From NCBI RefSeq assembly GCF_027924525.1, contig NZ_AP027040.1, positions 1,426,001 through 1,490,000 of the forward strand: a stretch of DNA of 64,000 nt, given 5' to 3'. The notes below the pieces were generated by a model that did not search any database, was not told where the DNA came from, and saw only the letters and a program-made list of their open reading frames with translations. The translations under genes and the position numbers were made by a program. This document shows positions 27,331 through 36,027 of this stretch, in pieces (the first letter of the stretch is position 1; every line of letters starts with the position of its first letter). Origin of the DNA: Aurantimicrobium sp. INA4. GTDB lineage: Bacteria > Actinomycetota > Actinomycetes > Actinomycetales > Microbacteriaceae.

Positions 27331-28653
27331 ATGACTGAATCACCATTGATGCACCCTGCCGATAACGCCACCGTTCGCGAGGCAGACACCAGTAACGTCT
27401 TCCACTCATGGTCAGCACAGGGAACTCTTGCTCCCTTTGTGATTGCCGGAGGCAAGGGTGCACGGGTGTGGGATTACGAGGGCAACACCTACCTCGACTT
27501 CTCCTCCATGTTGGTCAACGTCAACATTGGCCACCAACACCCCAAGGTGATTGCTGCACTCAAAGCCCAAGCCGATGTGCTCACCACTGTGGCGCCAGCA
27601 CACGCGAACAATGTTCGCGCGCTGGCAGCACAGAAAATTCTCTCTCACGCACCCAAGGGTTTTGAGAAAGTCTTCTTCACTAACGGTGGTGCTGACGCGA
27701 ATGAGAACGCCATCCGCATGGCTCGTCTGCACACAGGACGTGACAAGGTCATCTCGTTCTACCGCTCGTATCACGGCAACACCGGTGCAGCAATTGTGTC
27801 GACCGGTGACTGGCGTCGTATTCCAAACGAATACTCACGTGGGCACAAGCACGTATTCGGACCCTACCTCTATCGCTCCGAATACTGGGCAACCACCCCT
27901 GAGCAAGAGTCAGAGCGTGCTCTGCACTTCCTCGAACGCACCATTCAAGCAGAAGGCCCTGCAAGCATTGCGGCCTTCCTGATTGAATCCGTTCCTGGCA
28001 CCGCAGGTATTCTTACTCCTCCTCCTGGCTTCCTTAAGGGTGTACGCGCTCTGGCTGATAAGTACGGCATCGTGCTGATCTTGGATGAAGTCATGGCTGG
28101 CTTTGGTCGAACCGGTGAATGGTTCGCTTTCAATGCCTTCGATGTGGTTCCTGACCTCATCACCTTTGCCAAGGGTGTGAACTCTGGCTACATCCCCGTC
28201 GGTGGTGTGATCATCAACAGCGAGATTGCTCACGCCTTCGACGAGCGCGTCTTTCCCGGTGGTCTCACCTACTCAGGTCACCCTCTCGCTTGCGCAACCA
28301 TTGTTGCCACCATTGAGGCAATGGAAGAAGAGAAGGTCGTCGAAAACTCCAAGCACATCGGTGCAACTGTTCTTGGCCCCGGTCTGAACGCACTCAAGGA
28401 CAAGCACCAGATCATTGGTGACGTCCGTGGTTCAGGTGTGTTCTGGGCTGTGGAGTTCGTGACTAACCGGGACACCAAAGAGCCCGTTGACGCGGCCTGG
28501 ATGGGCAAGCTCAAGGCAGCTCTCATGGCTCACAAGCTGCTCCCCTTCATGGCTGATAACCGTCTCCACGTTGTTCCACCCTGCGTGGTCACGGAAGACG
28601 AAGCACGTGAAGGTCTTGCAATCATTGATGCCGTTCTCACAGAGTTGAGCTAA
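27331..28653 (+). CDS. Class III aminotransferase (PLP), second of a tandem pair
   Basis: A 440-residue class III aminotransferase distinct from its neighbour. Features are VWDYEGNTYLDFSSMLVNVN, IGHQHPKVIAALKAQAD, FFTNGGADANENAIRMARLH, ISFYRSYHGNTGAAIVSTGD, LILDEVMAGFGRTGEWFAFN with the PLP Asp, and FAKGVNSGYIPVGGVIINSE with the catalytic Lys. It resembles taurine- or beta-alanine-pyruvate-type omega-aminotransferases. The substrate is unknown. Two different aminotransferases cotranscribed with a 4-nt gap suggests a short amine-degrading or amine-making route, with no oxidoreductase partner in view. Confidence 0.9.
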   Translation: MTESPLMHPADNATVREADTSNVFHSWSAQGTLAPFVIAGGKGARVWDYEGNTYLDFSSMLVNVNIGHQHPKVIAALKAQADVLTTVAPAHANNVRALAAQKILSHAPKGFEKVFFTNGGADANENAIRMARLHTGRDKVISFYRSYHGNTGAAIVSTGDWRRIPNEYSRGHKHVFGPYLYRSEYWATTPEQESERALHFLERTIQAEGPASIAAFLIESVPGTAGILTPPPGFLKGVRALADKYGIVLILDEVMAGFGRTGEWFAFNAFDVVPDLITFAKGVNSGYIPVGGVIINSEIAHAFDERVFPGGLTYSGHPLACATIVATIEAMEEEKVVENSKHIGATVLGPGLNALKDKHQIIGDVRGSGVFWAVEFVTNRDTKEPVDAAWMGKLKAALMAHKLLPFMADNRLHVVPPCVVTEDEAREGLAIIDAVLTELS

Positions 28654-28672
28654 CTGCACCCAAGGAATGACA

Positions 28673-29116
28673 ATGGGTGTTCGTTACACAACCGAGGTTC
28701 TGGGCGAAGGAAACCACGCCTCTCTGTTGATTCCGGAGTGGGTGCTCACCGAACTGGGCGCCAATAAACGTGCTCCGCTGAAAGTGACCATCAATGGCCA
28801 CACTTACCGAAGCACGGCAACAGGAGTGGCAGGAGAATGCAGAGTTGTCTTCCCTCAGAAAGAACGAACTGCTGCAGGCGTTTCTTCCGGCGAGTCGGTA
28901 ACAATAGACCTCGAACTTGATGCCGGATACCGCGAAGTAGACATTCCACCTGAACTTGCCATTGCTCTCGACAAGCACAACCTCAGCCAGGTGTTCGCCA
29001 AGTTGAGTTACTCCCACCGTCGTGAATACGCGAGAGCTGTTTCCGAAGCCAAAGCACCCGAAACCAAAGAACGAAGGGTGCTCAAAGCCATCGAGAAAAT
29101 CTCGAACTTGGCATAA
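28673..29116 (+). CDS. DUF1905 / YdeI-like protein
   Basis: About 147 residues. The first part (VRYTTEVLGEGNHASLLIPE, ... KVTINGHTYRSTATGVAGEC) is a DUF1905 beta-barrel, and the tail (DIPPELAIALDKHNLSQVFAKLSYSHRREYARAVSEAKAPETKERR) is the YdeI/OmdA-like segment with the SHRREY motif. Such proteins are annotated as bacteriocin-protection or OmpD-associated, but the biochemical role is unknown. Two ATGs are possible; the one at 28673 has AAGGA 7 nt ahead, whereas the first overlaps that site. It follows the second aminotransferase by about 20 nt, so probably the last gene of that transcript. Confidence 0.8.
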   Translation: MGVRYTTEVLGEGNHASLLIPEWVLTELGANKRAPLKVTINGHTYRSTATGVAGECRVVFPQKERTAAGVSSGESVTIDLELDAGYREVDIPPELAIALDKHNLSQVFAKLSYSHRREYARAVSEAKAPETKERRVLKAIEKISNLA

Positions 29117-29147
29117 AGAAACCCCCTCCGTCGGAGGGGGTTTCTTT
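29115..29147. terminator. Bidirectional terminator between YdeI-like and pstB genes
   Basis: Perfect inverted repeat AAAGAAACCCCCTCCG...CGGAGGGGGTTTCTTT overlapping the last two bases of the YdeI-like stop codon. Flanking A and T runs allow termination of both convergent units. Confidence 0.9.
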
Positions 29148-29161
29148 GGTGAGTTGAGTGG

Positions 29162-29941
29162 TTATCCGAAGCGACCGGAGATGTAGTCCTCAGTTGCTTG
29201 AACGTGAGGGTTTTCAAAGATCGTGGTGGTGTCATCGAACTCGATGAGTCGACCAGGTTCACCGGTTCCTGCGATGTTGAAGAAAGCAGTCTTGTCTGAC
29301 ACACGCGATGCCTGCTGCATGTTGTGGGTCACGATGACGATCGTGTACTTGGCCTTGAGCTCTTCGATGAGGTCCTCAATGGCCAGGGTTGAGATGGGGT
29401 CCAGTGCCGAGCAGGGTTCATCCATGAGGATGACCTCAGGTGACACCGCAATCGCACGAGCAATACACAGACGCTGCTGCTGACCACCTGAAAGACCAGA
29501 ACCGGGAAGATCCAAACGGTCCTTCACTTCTTTCCAGAGATTGGCTCCCTTGAGCGACTTCTCAACAAGGTTGTCGGCATCTGATTTTGAAATCTTTTTG
29601 TTGTTGAGCTTCACACCAGCGAGGACGTTGTCCTTGATCGACATGGTGGGGAAAGGATTGGGGCGCTGGAACACCATACCGACCTGGCGACGAACCATCA
29701 CCGGGTCCACATCGGGGTCATAGAGGTTCTTGCCATCGATGAGCACTTCGCCGTCAACGGTTGCACCGGGAATAACCTCGTGCATGCGGTTGAGTGTGCG
29801 CAGGAAGGTTGACTTGCCACAACCGGAGGGGCCAATGAAAGCGGTGACGGTGCGAGGTTCGATGGTGAGCGAGACGTCTTCGACGGCCTTGAACTTGCCG
29901 TAGTAAACGTTGAGGTCTTTGACTTCGATGCGCTTAGACAC
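29162..29941 (-). CDS. pstB: Phosphate ABC transporter ATP-binding protein
   Basis: A 259-residue ABC ATPase that powers high-affinity phosphate uptake. Walker A is GPSGCGKST (37-45), the Q loop [13 protein letters not shown] is the PstB-specific version, the signature is LSGGQQQRL, Walker B is [13 protein letters not shown], and the switch His lies in VTHNMQQA. The end (EDYISGRFG) is typical. It is the last gene of the pstSCAB run, 26 nt after pstA, and ends at a strong bidirectional terminator. Confidence 0.98.
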   Translation of the reverse strand: MSKRIEVKDLNVYYGKFKAVEDVSLTIEPRTVTAFIGPSGCGKSTFLRTLNRMHEVIPGATVDGEVLIDGKNLYDPDVDPVMVRRQVGMVFQRPNPFPTMSIKDNVLAGVKLNNKKISKSDADNLVEKSLKGANLWKEVKDRLDLPGSGLSGGQQQRLCIARAIAVSPEVILMDEPCSALDPISTLAIEDLIEELKAKYTIVIVTHNMQQASRVSDKTAFFNIAGTGEPGRLIEFDDTTTIFENPHVQATEDYISGRFG

Positions 29942-29967
29942 AGGTTTTCCTTCTGGTGTGGTGAAAC

Positions 29968-31038
29968 TTAGCGGAGGCCCTTGGGAGCCAAGAGTTTAGA
30001 GACGAGTCGAGCAATAAGGTTCAACGCCATCACGATCAAGATCAGGACCAAGGCACCGGTCCATGCGCGGTCGATGTATGCCTGAGCGTCAGCACCTTGG
30101 CTGGCGTATTGGGTGTACACGAACACAGGCAGTGTTGCCATGCGGTCGGAGAACAGGTTGTAGTTCATGCTCGTACTCATGCCCACGATGATGAGCAGCG
30201 GTGCTGTTTCACCAATAATGCGCGAGATAGACAGCATCACACCGGTGATGATTCCAGCGATAGAAGTAGGAATCACAATTTTGACAATCGTCAGCCACTT
30301 GGGAACACCCAGAGCATAGGAAGCTTCACGCAACTCGTTCGGAACAAGCTTGAGCATTTCTTCGGTGGAGCGAACGACAACCGGGATCATGAGGATTGAC
30401 AGTGCAACCGAACCACCAATACCGAAACGAATACCGGGACCGAGGAATATCGCAAACAGTGCGAAGGCGAACAAACCGGCAACAATCGACGGAATGCCCG
30501 TCATCACGTCGACGAAGAAGGTGATGGCTTTAGCCAAACGACCCTTGCCGTATTCAACAAGATAGATCGCGGTCATAATTCCGATGGGAACCGAAATAAT
30601 CGTCGCGGCAAGGGTGATTTCTAACGTTCCAATAATGGCGTGAAGACCACCACCACCGGCACCCACCACGTTGCGCATGGAGGAGTTGAAGAACGTGGCA
30701 TCAAAACGGGGCAAACCATTGATAACAGCGGTGTAGACCAATGAAATCAGGGGCAATAACGCCACGACGAAAGCAGTTGTAACCAAACCTGTCGCGAGAC
30801 GGTCAGATGCTTTACGACGTCCCTCTACGATGCGGGAAAGAATGTAGGAAAGCAAAACAAAAAGCACTGCTGAAACAAAGACCGCAGCAACAATATTGAA
30901 TCCTTCGGAGATTCCAGCCGCCATAAGCACTCCAAAAACACCGAAGGCAACAAGTGCACTTACGCCAGCGGTTGCCCACAAAGTGAGCTTAGAGAGGCGG
31001 CGTGCGCTGGTCGGAGCTGGAACAACGAGGGCGGTCAT
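29968..31038 (-). CDS. pstA: Phosphate ABC transporter permease PstA
   Basis: A 356-residue membrane permease, longer at the N-terminus than Escherichia coli PstA. About eight helices are predicted; the core has [40 protein letters not shown], and the EAA coupling loop [20 protein letters not shown], with [19 protein letters not shown] further on. It forms the translocation pore with PstC. The N-terminal 30 residues ([19 protein letters not shown]) are polar. Its start codon overlaps the pstC stop by 1 nt. Confidence 0.96.
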   Translation of the reverse strand: MTALVVPAPTSARRLSKLTLWATAGVSALVAFGVFGVLMAAGISEGFNIVAAVFVSAVLFVLLSYILSRIVEGRRKASDRLATGLVTTAFVVALLPLISLVYTAVINGLPRFDATFFNSSMRNVVGAGGGGLHAIIGTLEITLAATIISVPIGIMTAIYLVEYGKGRLAKAITFFVDVMTGIPSIVAGLFAFALFAIFLGPGIRFGIGGSVALSILMIPVVVRSTEEMLKLVPNELREASYALGVPKWLTIVKIVIPTSIAGIITGVMLSISRIIGETAPLLIIVGMSTSMNYNLFSDRMATLPVFVYTQYASQGADAQAYIDRAWTGALVLILIVMALNLIARLVSKLLAPKGLR

Positions 31039-31982
31039 TAGTTAGCTCCCGAGAAGTCTTTGCCGCGGTTGATCACCATACGAGCCAGCGAGTTCACCAG
31101 GAGCGTGATGAGGAACAAGATCAAACCTGTCGCGATGAGCACGTTCACACCGAGATCGTGTGCTTCAGGGAAGTTCAGCGCAATGTTTGCTGCGATGGTG
31201 GTGGGGTTCTGTGATTGCAGAAGTGCGAAAGAAATAATCACCGAGGGAGAGAGCACCATTGCTACGGCCATCGTTTCACCGAGTGCGCGCCCCAGGCCAA
31301 GCATGGTTGCTGAGATAATTCCTGGGCGAGCAAACGGGAGAACTGCAGTCTGAATCATTTCCCAGCGAGTGGCGCCCAAAGCCAGAGCAGCTTCTTCGTG
31401 GAGGACTGGTGTTTGCAGGAAGATTTCGCGTGTAATGGCCGTAATGATGGGCAAAATCATGACGCCCAAAACAATGGCCACGGTCAGAATGGTTCGCCCC
31501 GTTCCAGAGACTGGGCCTTCGAAAATCGGAATCCAGCCGAGGTTATCGACCAACCATGAGAAGAAGGGCTGAACAGCTGGAGCGAGAACAGTAATTCCCC
31601 ATAGGCCAAACACAACCGAAGGAACGGCTGCGAGCAAGTCAATGATGTAACCAAGTCCCTGAGCGAGCTTGCGAGGTGCAAAGTGAGAGATAAACAGCGC
31701 AATACCGATTGCAAAGGGAACCGCTATCAGGAGAGCGAGTGCTGCAGCCCAGACTGTTCCAAAAACGAGAGGGAACACATATGCCCAGAATCCCTCGCCC
31801 TTACCAACCTTGGACGGATCTGCAATAAATGCCGGGATACTTTGAGCAATGAGGAAGATGGCAACTGCAGCAAGAACGGCGAGGATGATTGATCCTGCAA
31901 CGAGGCTAGAAGTGGAGAAGACTTTGTCTCCTCGTCGACTGGGTGCTTTGACCTGAGTCGGTTCTTGAACGTCGATAGCCAC
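31038..31982 (-). CDS. pstC: Phosphate ABC transporter permease PstC
   Basis: A 314-residue permease subunit with six or seven helices. VPFAIGIALFISHFAPRKLA, DLLAAVPSVVFGLWGITVLA, the EAA loop HEEAALALGATRWEMIQTAV, and MLGLGRALGETMAVAMVLSP are all PstC hallmarks. Its stop overlaps the pstA start, so the two subunits are translationally coupled. It follows pstS across an 86-nt gap that contains a large hairpin, which may let pstS be made in excess. Confidence 0.96.
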   Translation of the reverse strand: MAIDVQEPTQVKAPSRRGDKVFSTSSLVAGSIILAVLAAVAIFLIAQSIPAFIADPSKVGKGEGFWAYVFPLVFGTVWAAALALLIAVPFAIGIALFISHFAPRKLAQGLGYIIDLLAAVPSVVFGLWGITVLAPAVQPFFSWLVDNLGWIPIFEGPVSGTGRTILTVAIVLGVMILPIITAITREIFLQTPVLHEEAALALGATRWEMIQTAVLPFARPGIISATMLGLGRALGETMAVAMVLSPSVIISFALLQSQNPTTIAANIALNFPEAHDLGVNVLIATGLILFLITLLVNSLARMVINRGKDFSGAN

Positions 31983-32015
31983 GAGTCCTTCTTACTGCAA
32001 AAATCCGGTTTTGGG

Positions 32016-32061
32016 TAATGCCCAGCCTAGAGAATCTGATGATTCCCCAGGCTGGGCATTA
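32016..32061 (-). repeat. Intercistronic hairpin between pstS and pstC
   Basis: TAATGCCCAGCCT and its exact complement AGGCTGGGCATTA (13-bp arms) enclose a 20-nt loop that itself pairs GAATC with GATTC. The RNA would form one long stem with a small internal bulge. No T tract follows on the minus strand, so it is more likely a stabiliser, processing site or partial attenuator than a full terminator. Confidence 0.7.
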
Positions 32062-32068
32062 GAGGTTG

Positions 32069-33166
32069 TTACTTGATTGCAGAAACGATGGCAGTTGCCT
32101 GCTTGGAAACTGCTGCATCGAGAGGTGCTGAACCAGCAGATGCAGCTGCGTCAGCCTGACCCTGTGCGCTGAGAATGTAGGTGAAGTATGGCTTCACCAA
32201 GTCAGCGACACCGGCCTCAGCGTACTCGTTGCAACCAATGAGGTAGGAGACGAGAACGATGGGGTAGTGGGTTGGGTCGGTGGTGGTGCGGTTGATGCTG
32301 ATAGCCATGTCGGTGTCTGCACGACCGTCAACTGGCTTGGATTCAGCGACAACTGCAGCAGCAGCCTCTGGGGTGTACTTGACGAACTTGTCGCCAACCT
32401 TGATGTTGGCAACACCGAGCTTGCCAGCCTTGGAAGCGTCAGCGTAACCGATGGTTCCAGTTCCGTTCTTGACAGCGTCAACAACACCAGAGGTACCCTG
32501 TGCACCTTCACCGGTCTGGAAGGGGAAGGTGTCAGCTGGCTTCTCGATTGCCCAGTCAGCCTTGGCAGTCTGGAAGAGGTAGTCAGAGAAGTTCTTGGTG
32601 GTACCCGAGTCATCTGAACGGTGAACTGCGGTGATAGCAAGGTCAGGGAGCTTCGCCTTGGGGTTCAGCGCTGCGATTGCTGCATCGTTCCAGTTGGTGA
32701 TTGCACCAGAGAAGATCTTCGCAATGGTAGATGCGTCCAGGTTGAGGTCAGTTACACCATCAACGTTGTAGATCACCGCGATAGGGGAAATGTAGGCAGG
32801 AACTTCGAAAGGAGCGGTGCCGGGTGCACATGCTGCGAAAGTACCAGCGAGCTCTTCGTCCTTGAGGTAGGAGTCAGAACCAGCGAAGTTGGATCCACCA
32901 GCGATGAAGGTTTCGCGACCTGCTCCAGAACCGGAGGGGTCATAGGTGATGGTGACATCTGGGTTAGCAGTCTGGAACGCTGCAATCCAGGCCTCCTGAG
33001 CAGAACCCTGGCTGGATGCGCCAGCTCCGACTAGGGTGCCGGAAAGAGTCGAGACGCTTGCCTCTGGTGTTGCGCTTTCGTTTGCTGCACATGCACTGAA
33101 AGCAAGAGCGGTAGTTGCTGCGATAGCAATGGCTGCCATGGGGCGGCCGTAACGTGTGATGTTCAC
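32069..33166 (-). CDS. pstS: Phosphate-binding lipoprotein PstS
   Basis: A 365-residue periplasmic-type solute-binding lipoprotein: signal peptide MNITRYGRPMAAIAIAATT with lipobox AFSAC (Cys26). The mature part has LSGTLVGAGASSQGSAQEAW, TYDPSGSGAGRETFIAGGSN, GSDSYLKDEEL, the HRSDDSGTTKNFSDYL phosphate-contact loop, and GYADASKAG. Phosphate-binding Ser/Asp/Arg/Thr positions are all present. It delivers phosphate to PstCAB. A PHO-box-like direct repeat lies about 100 nt upstream, and a hairpin separates it from pstC. Confidence 0.97.
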   Translation of the reverse strand: MNITRYGRPMAAIAIAATTALAFSACAANESATPEASVSTLSGTLVGAGASSQGSAQEAWIAAFQTANPDVTITYDPSGSGAGRETFIAGGSNFAGSDSYLKDEELAGTFAACAPGTAPFEVPAYISPIAVIYNVDGVTDLNLDASTIAKIFSGAITNWNDAAIAALNPKAKLPDLAITAVHRSDDSGTTKNFSDYLFQTAKADWAIEKPADTFPFQTGEGAQGTSGVVDAVKNGTGTIGYADASKAGKLGVANIKVGDKFVKYTPEAAAAVVAESKPVDGRADTDMAISINRTTTDPTHYPIVLVSYLIGCNEYAEAGVADLVKPYFTYILSAQGQADAAASAGSAPLDAAVSKQATAIVSAIK

Positions 33167-33262
33167 GTGTAATCCTTTCGGGATTTTTCTTCTTGGTGTG
33201 AGGACTCGTTGTGATTCCTGGATTCACGTTATGGGACGTGGGTGACGTGATGGCACACGCAA

Positions 33263-33280
33263 GGTAAACAGTTGGTGAAC
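33263..33280 (-). promoter_or_regulatory. PHO box (RegX3/PhoP site) upstream of pstS
   Basis: On the minus strand GTTCACC-AACT-GTTTACC, two 7-nt units with 11-nt periodicity, matching the actinobacterial PhoP/RegX3 direct-repeat consensus GTTCACC. On the plus strand two weaker GG-starting units (GGCACAC at 33252, GGTGACG at 33241) continue the same 11-nt phase. Confidence 0.75.
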
Positions 33281-33303
33281 GATCAAAAATGTCATGAAAA
33301 CAG

Positions 33304-33334
33304 AAAAAGACCCGCGATTCTCTCGCGGGCCTTT
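33304..33334 (-). terminator. Terminator after phoU
   Basis: On the minus strand AAAGGCCCGCGA and TCGCGGGTCTTT form a 12-bp stem (one G-U pair) followed by TTTCTG. It begins about 10 nt beyond the phoU stop and separates phoU from pstS. Confidence 0.8.
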
Positions 33335-33344
33335 CTGCGGGCAA

Positions 33345-34019
33345 TTACGCCTTAGATTCAGTGATTTCGTCGATGTCGGGTGCCCATTCTCCGGTGGAGA
33401 GATAGGCAACCTTTCGAGCAATCGAAATAGCGTGGTCTGAGAAGCGTTCATAGTAACGGCTAGCCAGAGTGGCGTCCACAGTATCCATGGATGTTCCCGC
33501 CCATGTGTCGGAGAGAACCTTGTCAAAGACAGAGAGGTGAAGTGAGTCAATCTTGTCATCAAGATCGCGAATCTTTTCAAGCTGCTTGAGTTCTTGGGAC
33601 TTGAGCATCTTGATGAGCTTCTCAGCAATCTGGATGTCGATTTCACCCATTTCCTTGAAGGTTGAGCGAAGACCCTTCGCAATGACCTTGTCAGGGAAGC
33701 GGTATCGAGTGAGCTGAGCCAGGTGCTCAGCCATGTCACCCATGCGCTCGAGGTTGGCGCTCATGCGTAGAGCACTCACAACAACACGCAAGTCGCGAGC
33801 AACTGGCTGTTGGCGAGCAAGAATTTGAATTGCTAGTTCGTCGAGGGTGAGTGCAAGCTCATCGATGTGAGCATCCTCTTCAATGACTTCCTCGGCAAGA
33901 GTGATGTCGCTGTCTTGGAAAGCAGTGGTGGCCTTGCGCATTGCTTCGGCAACAAGCTCGGCAATCTCTACTAGACGCTGCTGAACTTCCTGAAGTTCTT
34001 GCTGAAACACGTCGCGCAT
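33345..34019 (-). CDS. phoU: Phosphate signalling protein PhoU
   Basis: A 224-residue two-domain alpha-helical protein that couples the Pst transporter to the sensor kinase and holds the system off in high phosphate. Repeat 1 has MRDVFQQELQEVQQRLVEIAELVAE, then EDAHIDELALTLDELAIQIL with the metal-binding E/D residues. ARDLRVVVSALRMSANLERMGDMAEHLA follows, and repeat 2 has DKIDSLHLSVF and YYERFSDHAISIARKVAYL. It is separated from pstS by a terminator, and is divergent from senX3. Confidence 0.97.
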   Translation of the reverse strand: MRDVFQQELQEVQQRLVEIAELVAEAMRKATTAFQDSDITLAEEVIEEDAHIDELALTLDELAIQILARQQPVARDLRVVVSALRMSANLERMGDMAEHLAQLTRYRFPDKVIAKGLRSTFKEMGEIDIQIAEKLIKMLKSQELKQLEKIRDLDDKIDSLHLSVFDKVLSDTWAGTSMDTVDATLASRYYERFSDHAISIARKVAYLSTGEWAPDIDEITESKA

Positions 34020-34067
34020 GTGAATTCCTTATACATAGTTTTTATCAACCGCTATCTCAGTAAGCCC

Positions 34068-34093
34068 TGTGACAGTGAAGTTGAGCTGTCACA
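34068..34093. repeat. Inverted repeat in the phoU/senX3 gap
   Basis: TGTGACAG and CTGTCACA, perfect 8-bp arms with a 10-nt spacer, directly beside the GGTTAAC repeats in the divergent regulatory region. It may be a protein-binding dyad. Confidence 0.4.
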
Positions 34094-34095
34094 CA

Positions 34096-34124
34096 GGTTA
34101 ACGAAAAGAGCGAGTCAGGTTAAC
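34096..34124. promoter_or_regulatory. PHO-box-like repeat between phoU and senX3
   Basis: GGTTAAC occurs at 34096-34102 and again at 34118-34124, exactly 22 nt apart, twice the 11-nt period of actinobacterial PHO boxes (GGTGAAC on this strand). Both repeats lie on the same DNA face. The middle unit is degenerate. Confidence 0.5.
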
Positions 34125-34183
34125 AGTTGACTTTCCCAGCCTACTCCTGCCTTTTTTCTTTTTGAGGGAAGGCAAAGGTGGGT

Positions 34184-34189
34184 TAGCGT
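34184..34189 (+). promoter_or_regulatory. Leaderless-type -10 of senX3
   Basis: TAGCGT with 9 nt to the ATG and no Shine-Dalgarno; the mRNA would start within a few bases of the start codon. Confidence 0.35.
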
Positions 34190-34198
34190 TAGAGCATC

Positions 34199-35320
34199 AT
34201 GTCTGCCCCATTGATCTTGCTCGCCATCGGTGTGGGAGCTGTCGCGGGCGCAGCAATCGTTCTTCTCATCATCTGGGTGCTACGTCAGCGCGAAGAAGAA
34301 GCCGAACGTTCCTCCAATGATCTGCCACGTGGTGTTGCACAAGTAGTCAGCAGACTTGACGGCGCGGTCTTTGTAGTCGACAAATCCCTCAATGTTCTCA
34401 CCGCATCTGAGGGAGCAAGCATTCTTTCCCTCGTGGGCCAAGGACGGATTCTTATCCCTGAGATTGTCTTGATTGCGGAGGCAGCGCTCAGAGGCAACGA
34501 CGTCCGTGAAGACGACATGGAAATTGCTCGCGGGCCTTTAGGCGATGCCACCTTGACTGTCTCCGTTCACGCCTCTCCCTTTAGAAGCCGTTTTGTTCTG
34601 ATTAGTGTGGTTGACCGTGGCGAGTTCAAGCGTCTGGATGATATCCGCAGAGAATTTGTGGCCAATGTTAGTCACGAACTCAAAACCCCGATTGCTTCAG
34701 TGGGTCTCCTCGCTGAAGCACTGCGGGAAGCAGCCGACGAACCAGAGACAGTTCGTCACTTTGCTGATCGCCTGAGCACCGAAGCTAAGCGCTTAGGTGA
34801 TATCACTCGTGAAATCATTGAGCTCTCTCGCCTGCAAGCAGAGGGGGCATTGGCTGAATTTGAACAGGTCACCATCGGAGACATTGTTGAACAGGCTATT
34901 GATTACAACCGAGTGGTTGCAAAAGCACGCAAGATCAGACTGGTGAGCGGAGGCGAGCTCGACAGCACCATTTATGGTGACCCCGCACGGCTTGTGGTTG
35001 CGATTAGCAATCTCATCGCCAACGCAGTGCACTACTCCCCTGACAAATCGCAGGTTGGTATTGGTGTTGCCCGCCGAAATTCATTTATTGAGATTGCCGT
35101 TACTGACCAGGGCATTGGTATGACCAAGGAAGAAGTCGAACGCGTCTTTGAGCGTTTCTACCGAACCGACCAAGCGCGTTCGCGATCGACAGGTGGAACT
35201 GGTCTGGGCCTGAGCATCGTGAAGCACATTGTTTCTAACCACGGTGGTGACATCCGCGTCTGGTCTTCCCCAGGTAAAGGTTCCACCTTCACCATTCGTA
35301 TCCCCGAAGCAACCCAATAG
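34199..35320 (+). CDS. senX3: Sensor histidine kinase of the phosphate response (SenX3/PhoR type)
   Basis: A 373-residue kinase: one N-terminal membrane helix region (about residues 4-28), a linker, a PAS-like domain, then the HisKA dimerisation domain FVANVSHELKTPIASVGLLA (phospho-acceptor His159). The ATPase domain has N box ISNLIANAVHYSPDKS, G1 VTDQGIGMTKEEVERVFERFYR and G2 GGTGLGLSIVKHIVSNHGGD. It phosphorylates the regulator encoded 11 nt downstream when phosphate is scarce and is modulated by PhoU. Name by gene order and length; PhoR is a valid alternative. Confidence 0.94.
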   Translation: MSAPLILLAIGVGAVAGAAIVLLIIWVLRQREEEAERSSNDLPRGVAQVVSRLDGAVFVVDKSLNVLTASEGASILSLVGQGRILIPEIVLIAEAALRGNDVREDDMEIARGPLGDATLTVSVHASPFRSRFVLISVVDRGEFKRLDDIRREFVANVSHELKTPIASVGLLAEALREAADEPETVRHFADRLSTEAKRLGDITREIIELSRLQAEGALAEFEQVTIGDIVEQAIDYNRVVAKARKIRLVSGGELDSTIYGDPARLVVAISNLIANAVHYSPDKSQVGIGVARRNSFIEIAVTDQGIGMTKEEVERVFERFYRTDQARSRSTGGTGLGLSIVKHIVSNHGGDIRVWSSPGKGSTFTIRIPEATQ

Positions 35321-35331
35321 AAGGACATCTC

Positions 35332-36015
35332 GTGAGCCGAATACTCCTGGTTGAAGACGAAAGCGCACTGAGCGAGCCTCTAGCCTTTTTGCTCACACGC
35401 GAAGGCTTTGAGGTCGAAATTGCCGAGGATGGTCAGCAGGCGCTCGATGTGTATGCCAACGGCACATACGACATCATTCTGTTGGATCTCATGATTCCCA
35501 AAGTTCCTGGGACAGAAGTGTGCCGACAAATTCGCACCACCTCGAACATTCCCATCATCATGCTCACCGCCAAAGACACGGAGGTGGACAAGGTTGTGGG
35601 ATTAGAGCTTGGGGCAGATGACTATGTCACCAAGCCCTACTCAACACGCGAACTCCTCGCCCGCATCAAAGCTGTGCTTCGACGCAATGTTCGAGACGAA
35701 GACAGCAGCAATGACGGTGTCATCGACATTGCAGGAATCCGTCTAGATGCTGACCGCCACACCCTGCATGTTCAGGGTGAGCTAGTTGCAACTCCGCTGA
35801 AAGAATTTGAGCTCCTGGAATACCTCATGAGCAATGTTGGACGCGTGTTGACTCGTGGGCAGCTCATCGACCGCGTCTGGGGAGCCGATTACTACGGCGA
35901 CACCAAGACATTAGATGTTCACATCAAACGTTTGCGCTCCAAAATCGAGGCAGACCCTGCTGAGCCGGTTCACCTCGTGACCGTGCGTGGCCTGGGATAC
36001 CGCTTCGACGCCTAA
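35332..36015 (+). CDS. regX3: Response regulator of the phosphate response (RegX3/PhoP type)
   Basis: A 227-residue OmpR/PhoB-family regulator, GTG start. The receiver domain has EDE (residues 8-10), the phospho-acceptor Asp52 in ILLDLMIPK, the Thr in IIMLTAKD and the Lys in VTKPYSTRELLARI. The winged-helix DNA-binding domain has TPLKEFELLEYLMSNVGRVLTRGQLIDRVWG and VDVHIKRLRSKIE-like TKTLDVHIKRLRSKIEADP, ending VRGLGYRFDA. It should bind GTTCACC-type PHO boxes such as those seen here near pstS. The aquaporin gene begins 12 nt after its stop. Confidence 0.96.
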   Translation: MSRILLVEDESALSEPLAFLLTREGFEVEIAEDGQQALDVYANGTYDIILLDLMIPKVPGTEVCRQIRTTSNIPIIMLTAKDTEVDKVVGLELGADDYVTKPYSTRELLARIKAVLRRNVRDEDSSNDGVIDIAGIRLDADRHTLHVQGELVATPLKEFELLEYLMSNVGRVLTRGQLIDRVWGADYYGDTKTLDVHIKRLRSKIEADPAEPVHLVTVRGLGYRFDA

Positions 36016-36027
36016 GGGCTTCGCCAG

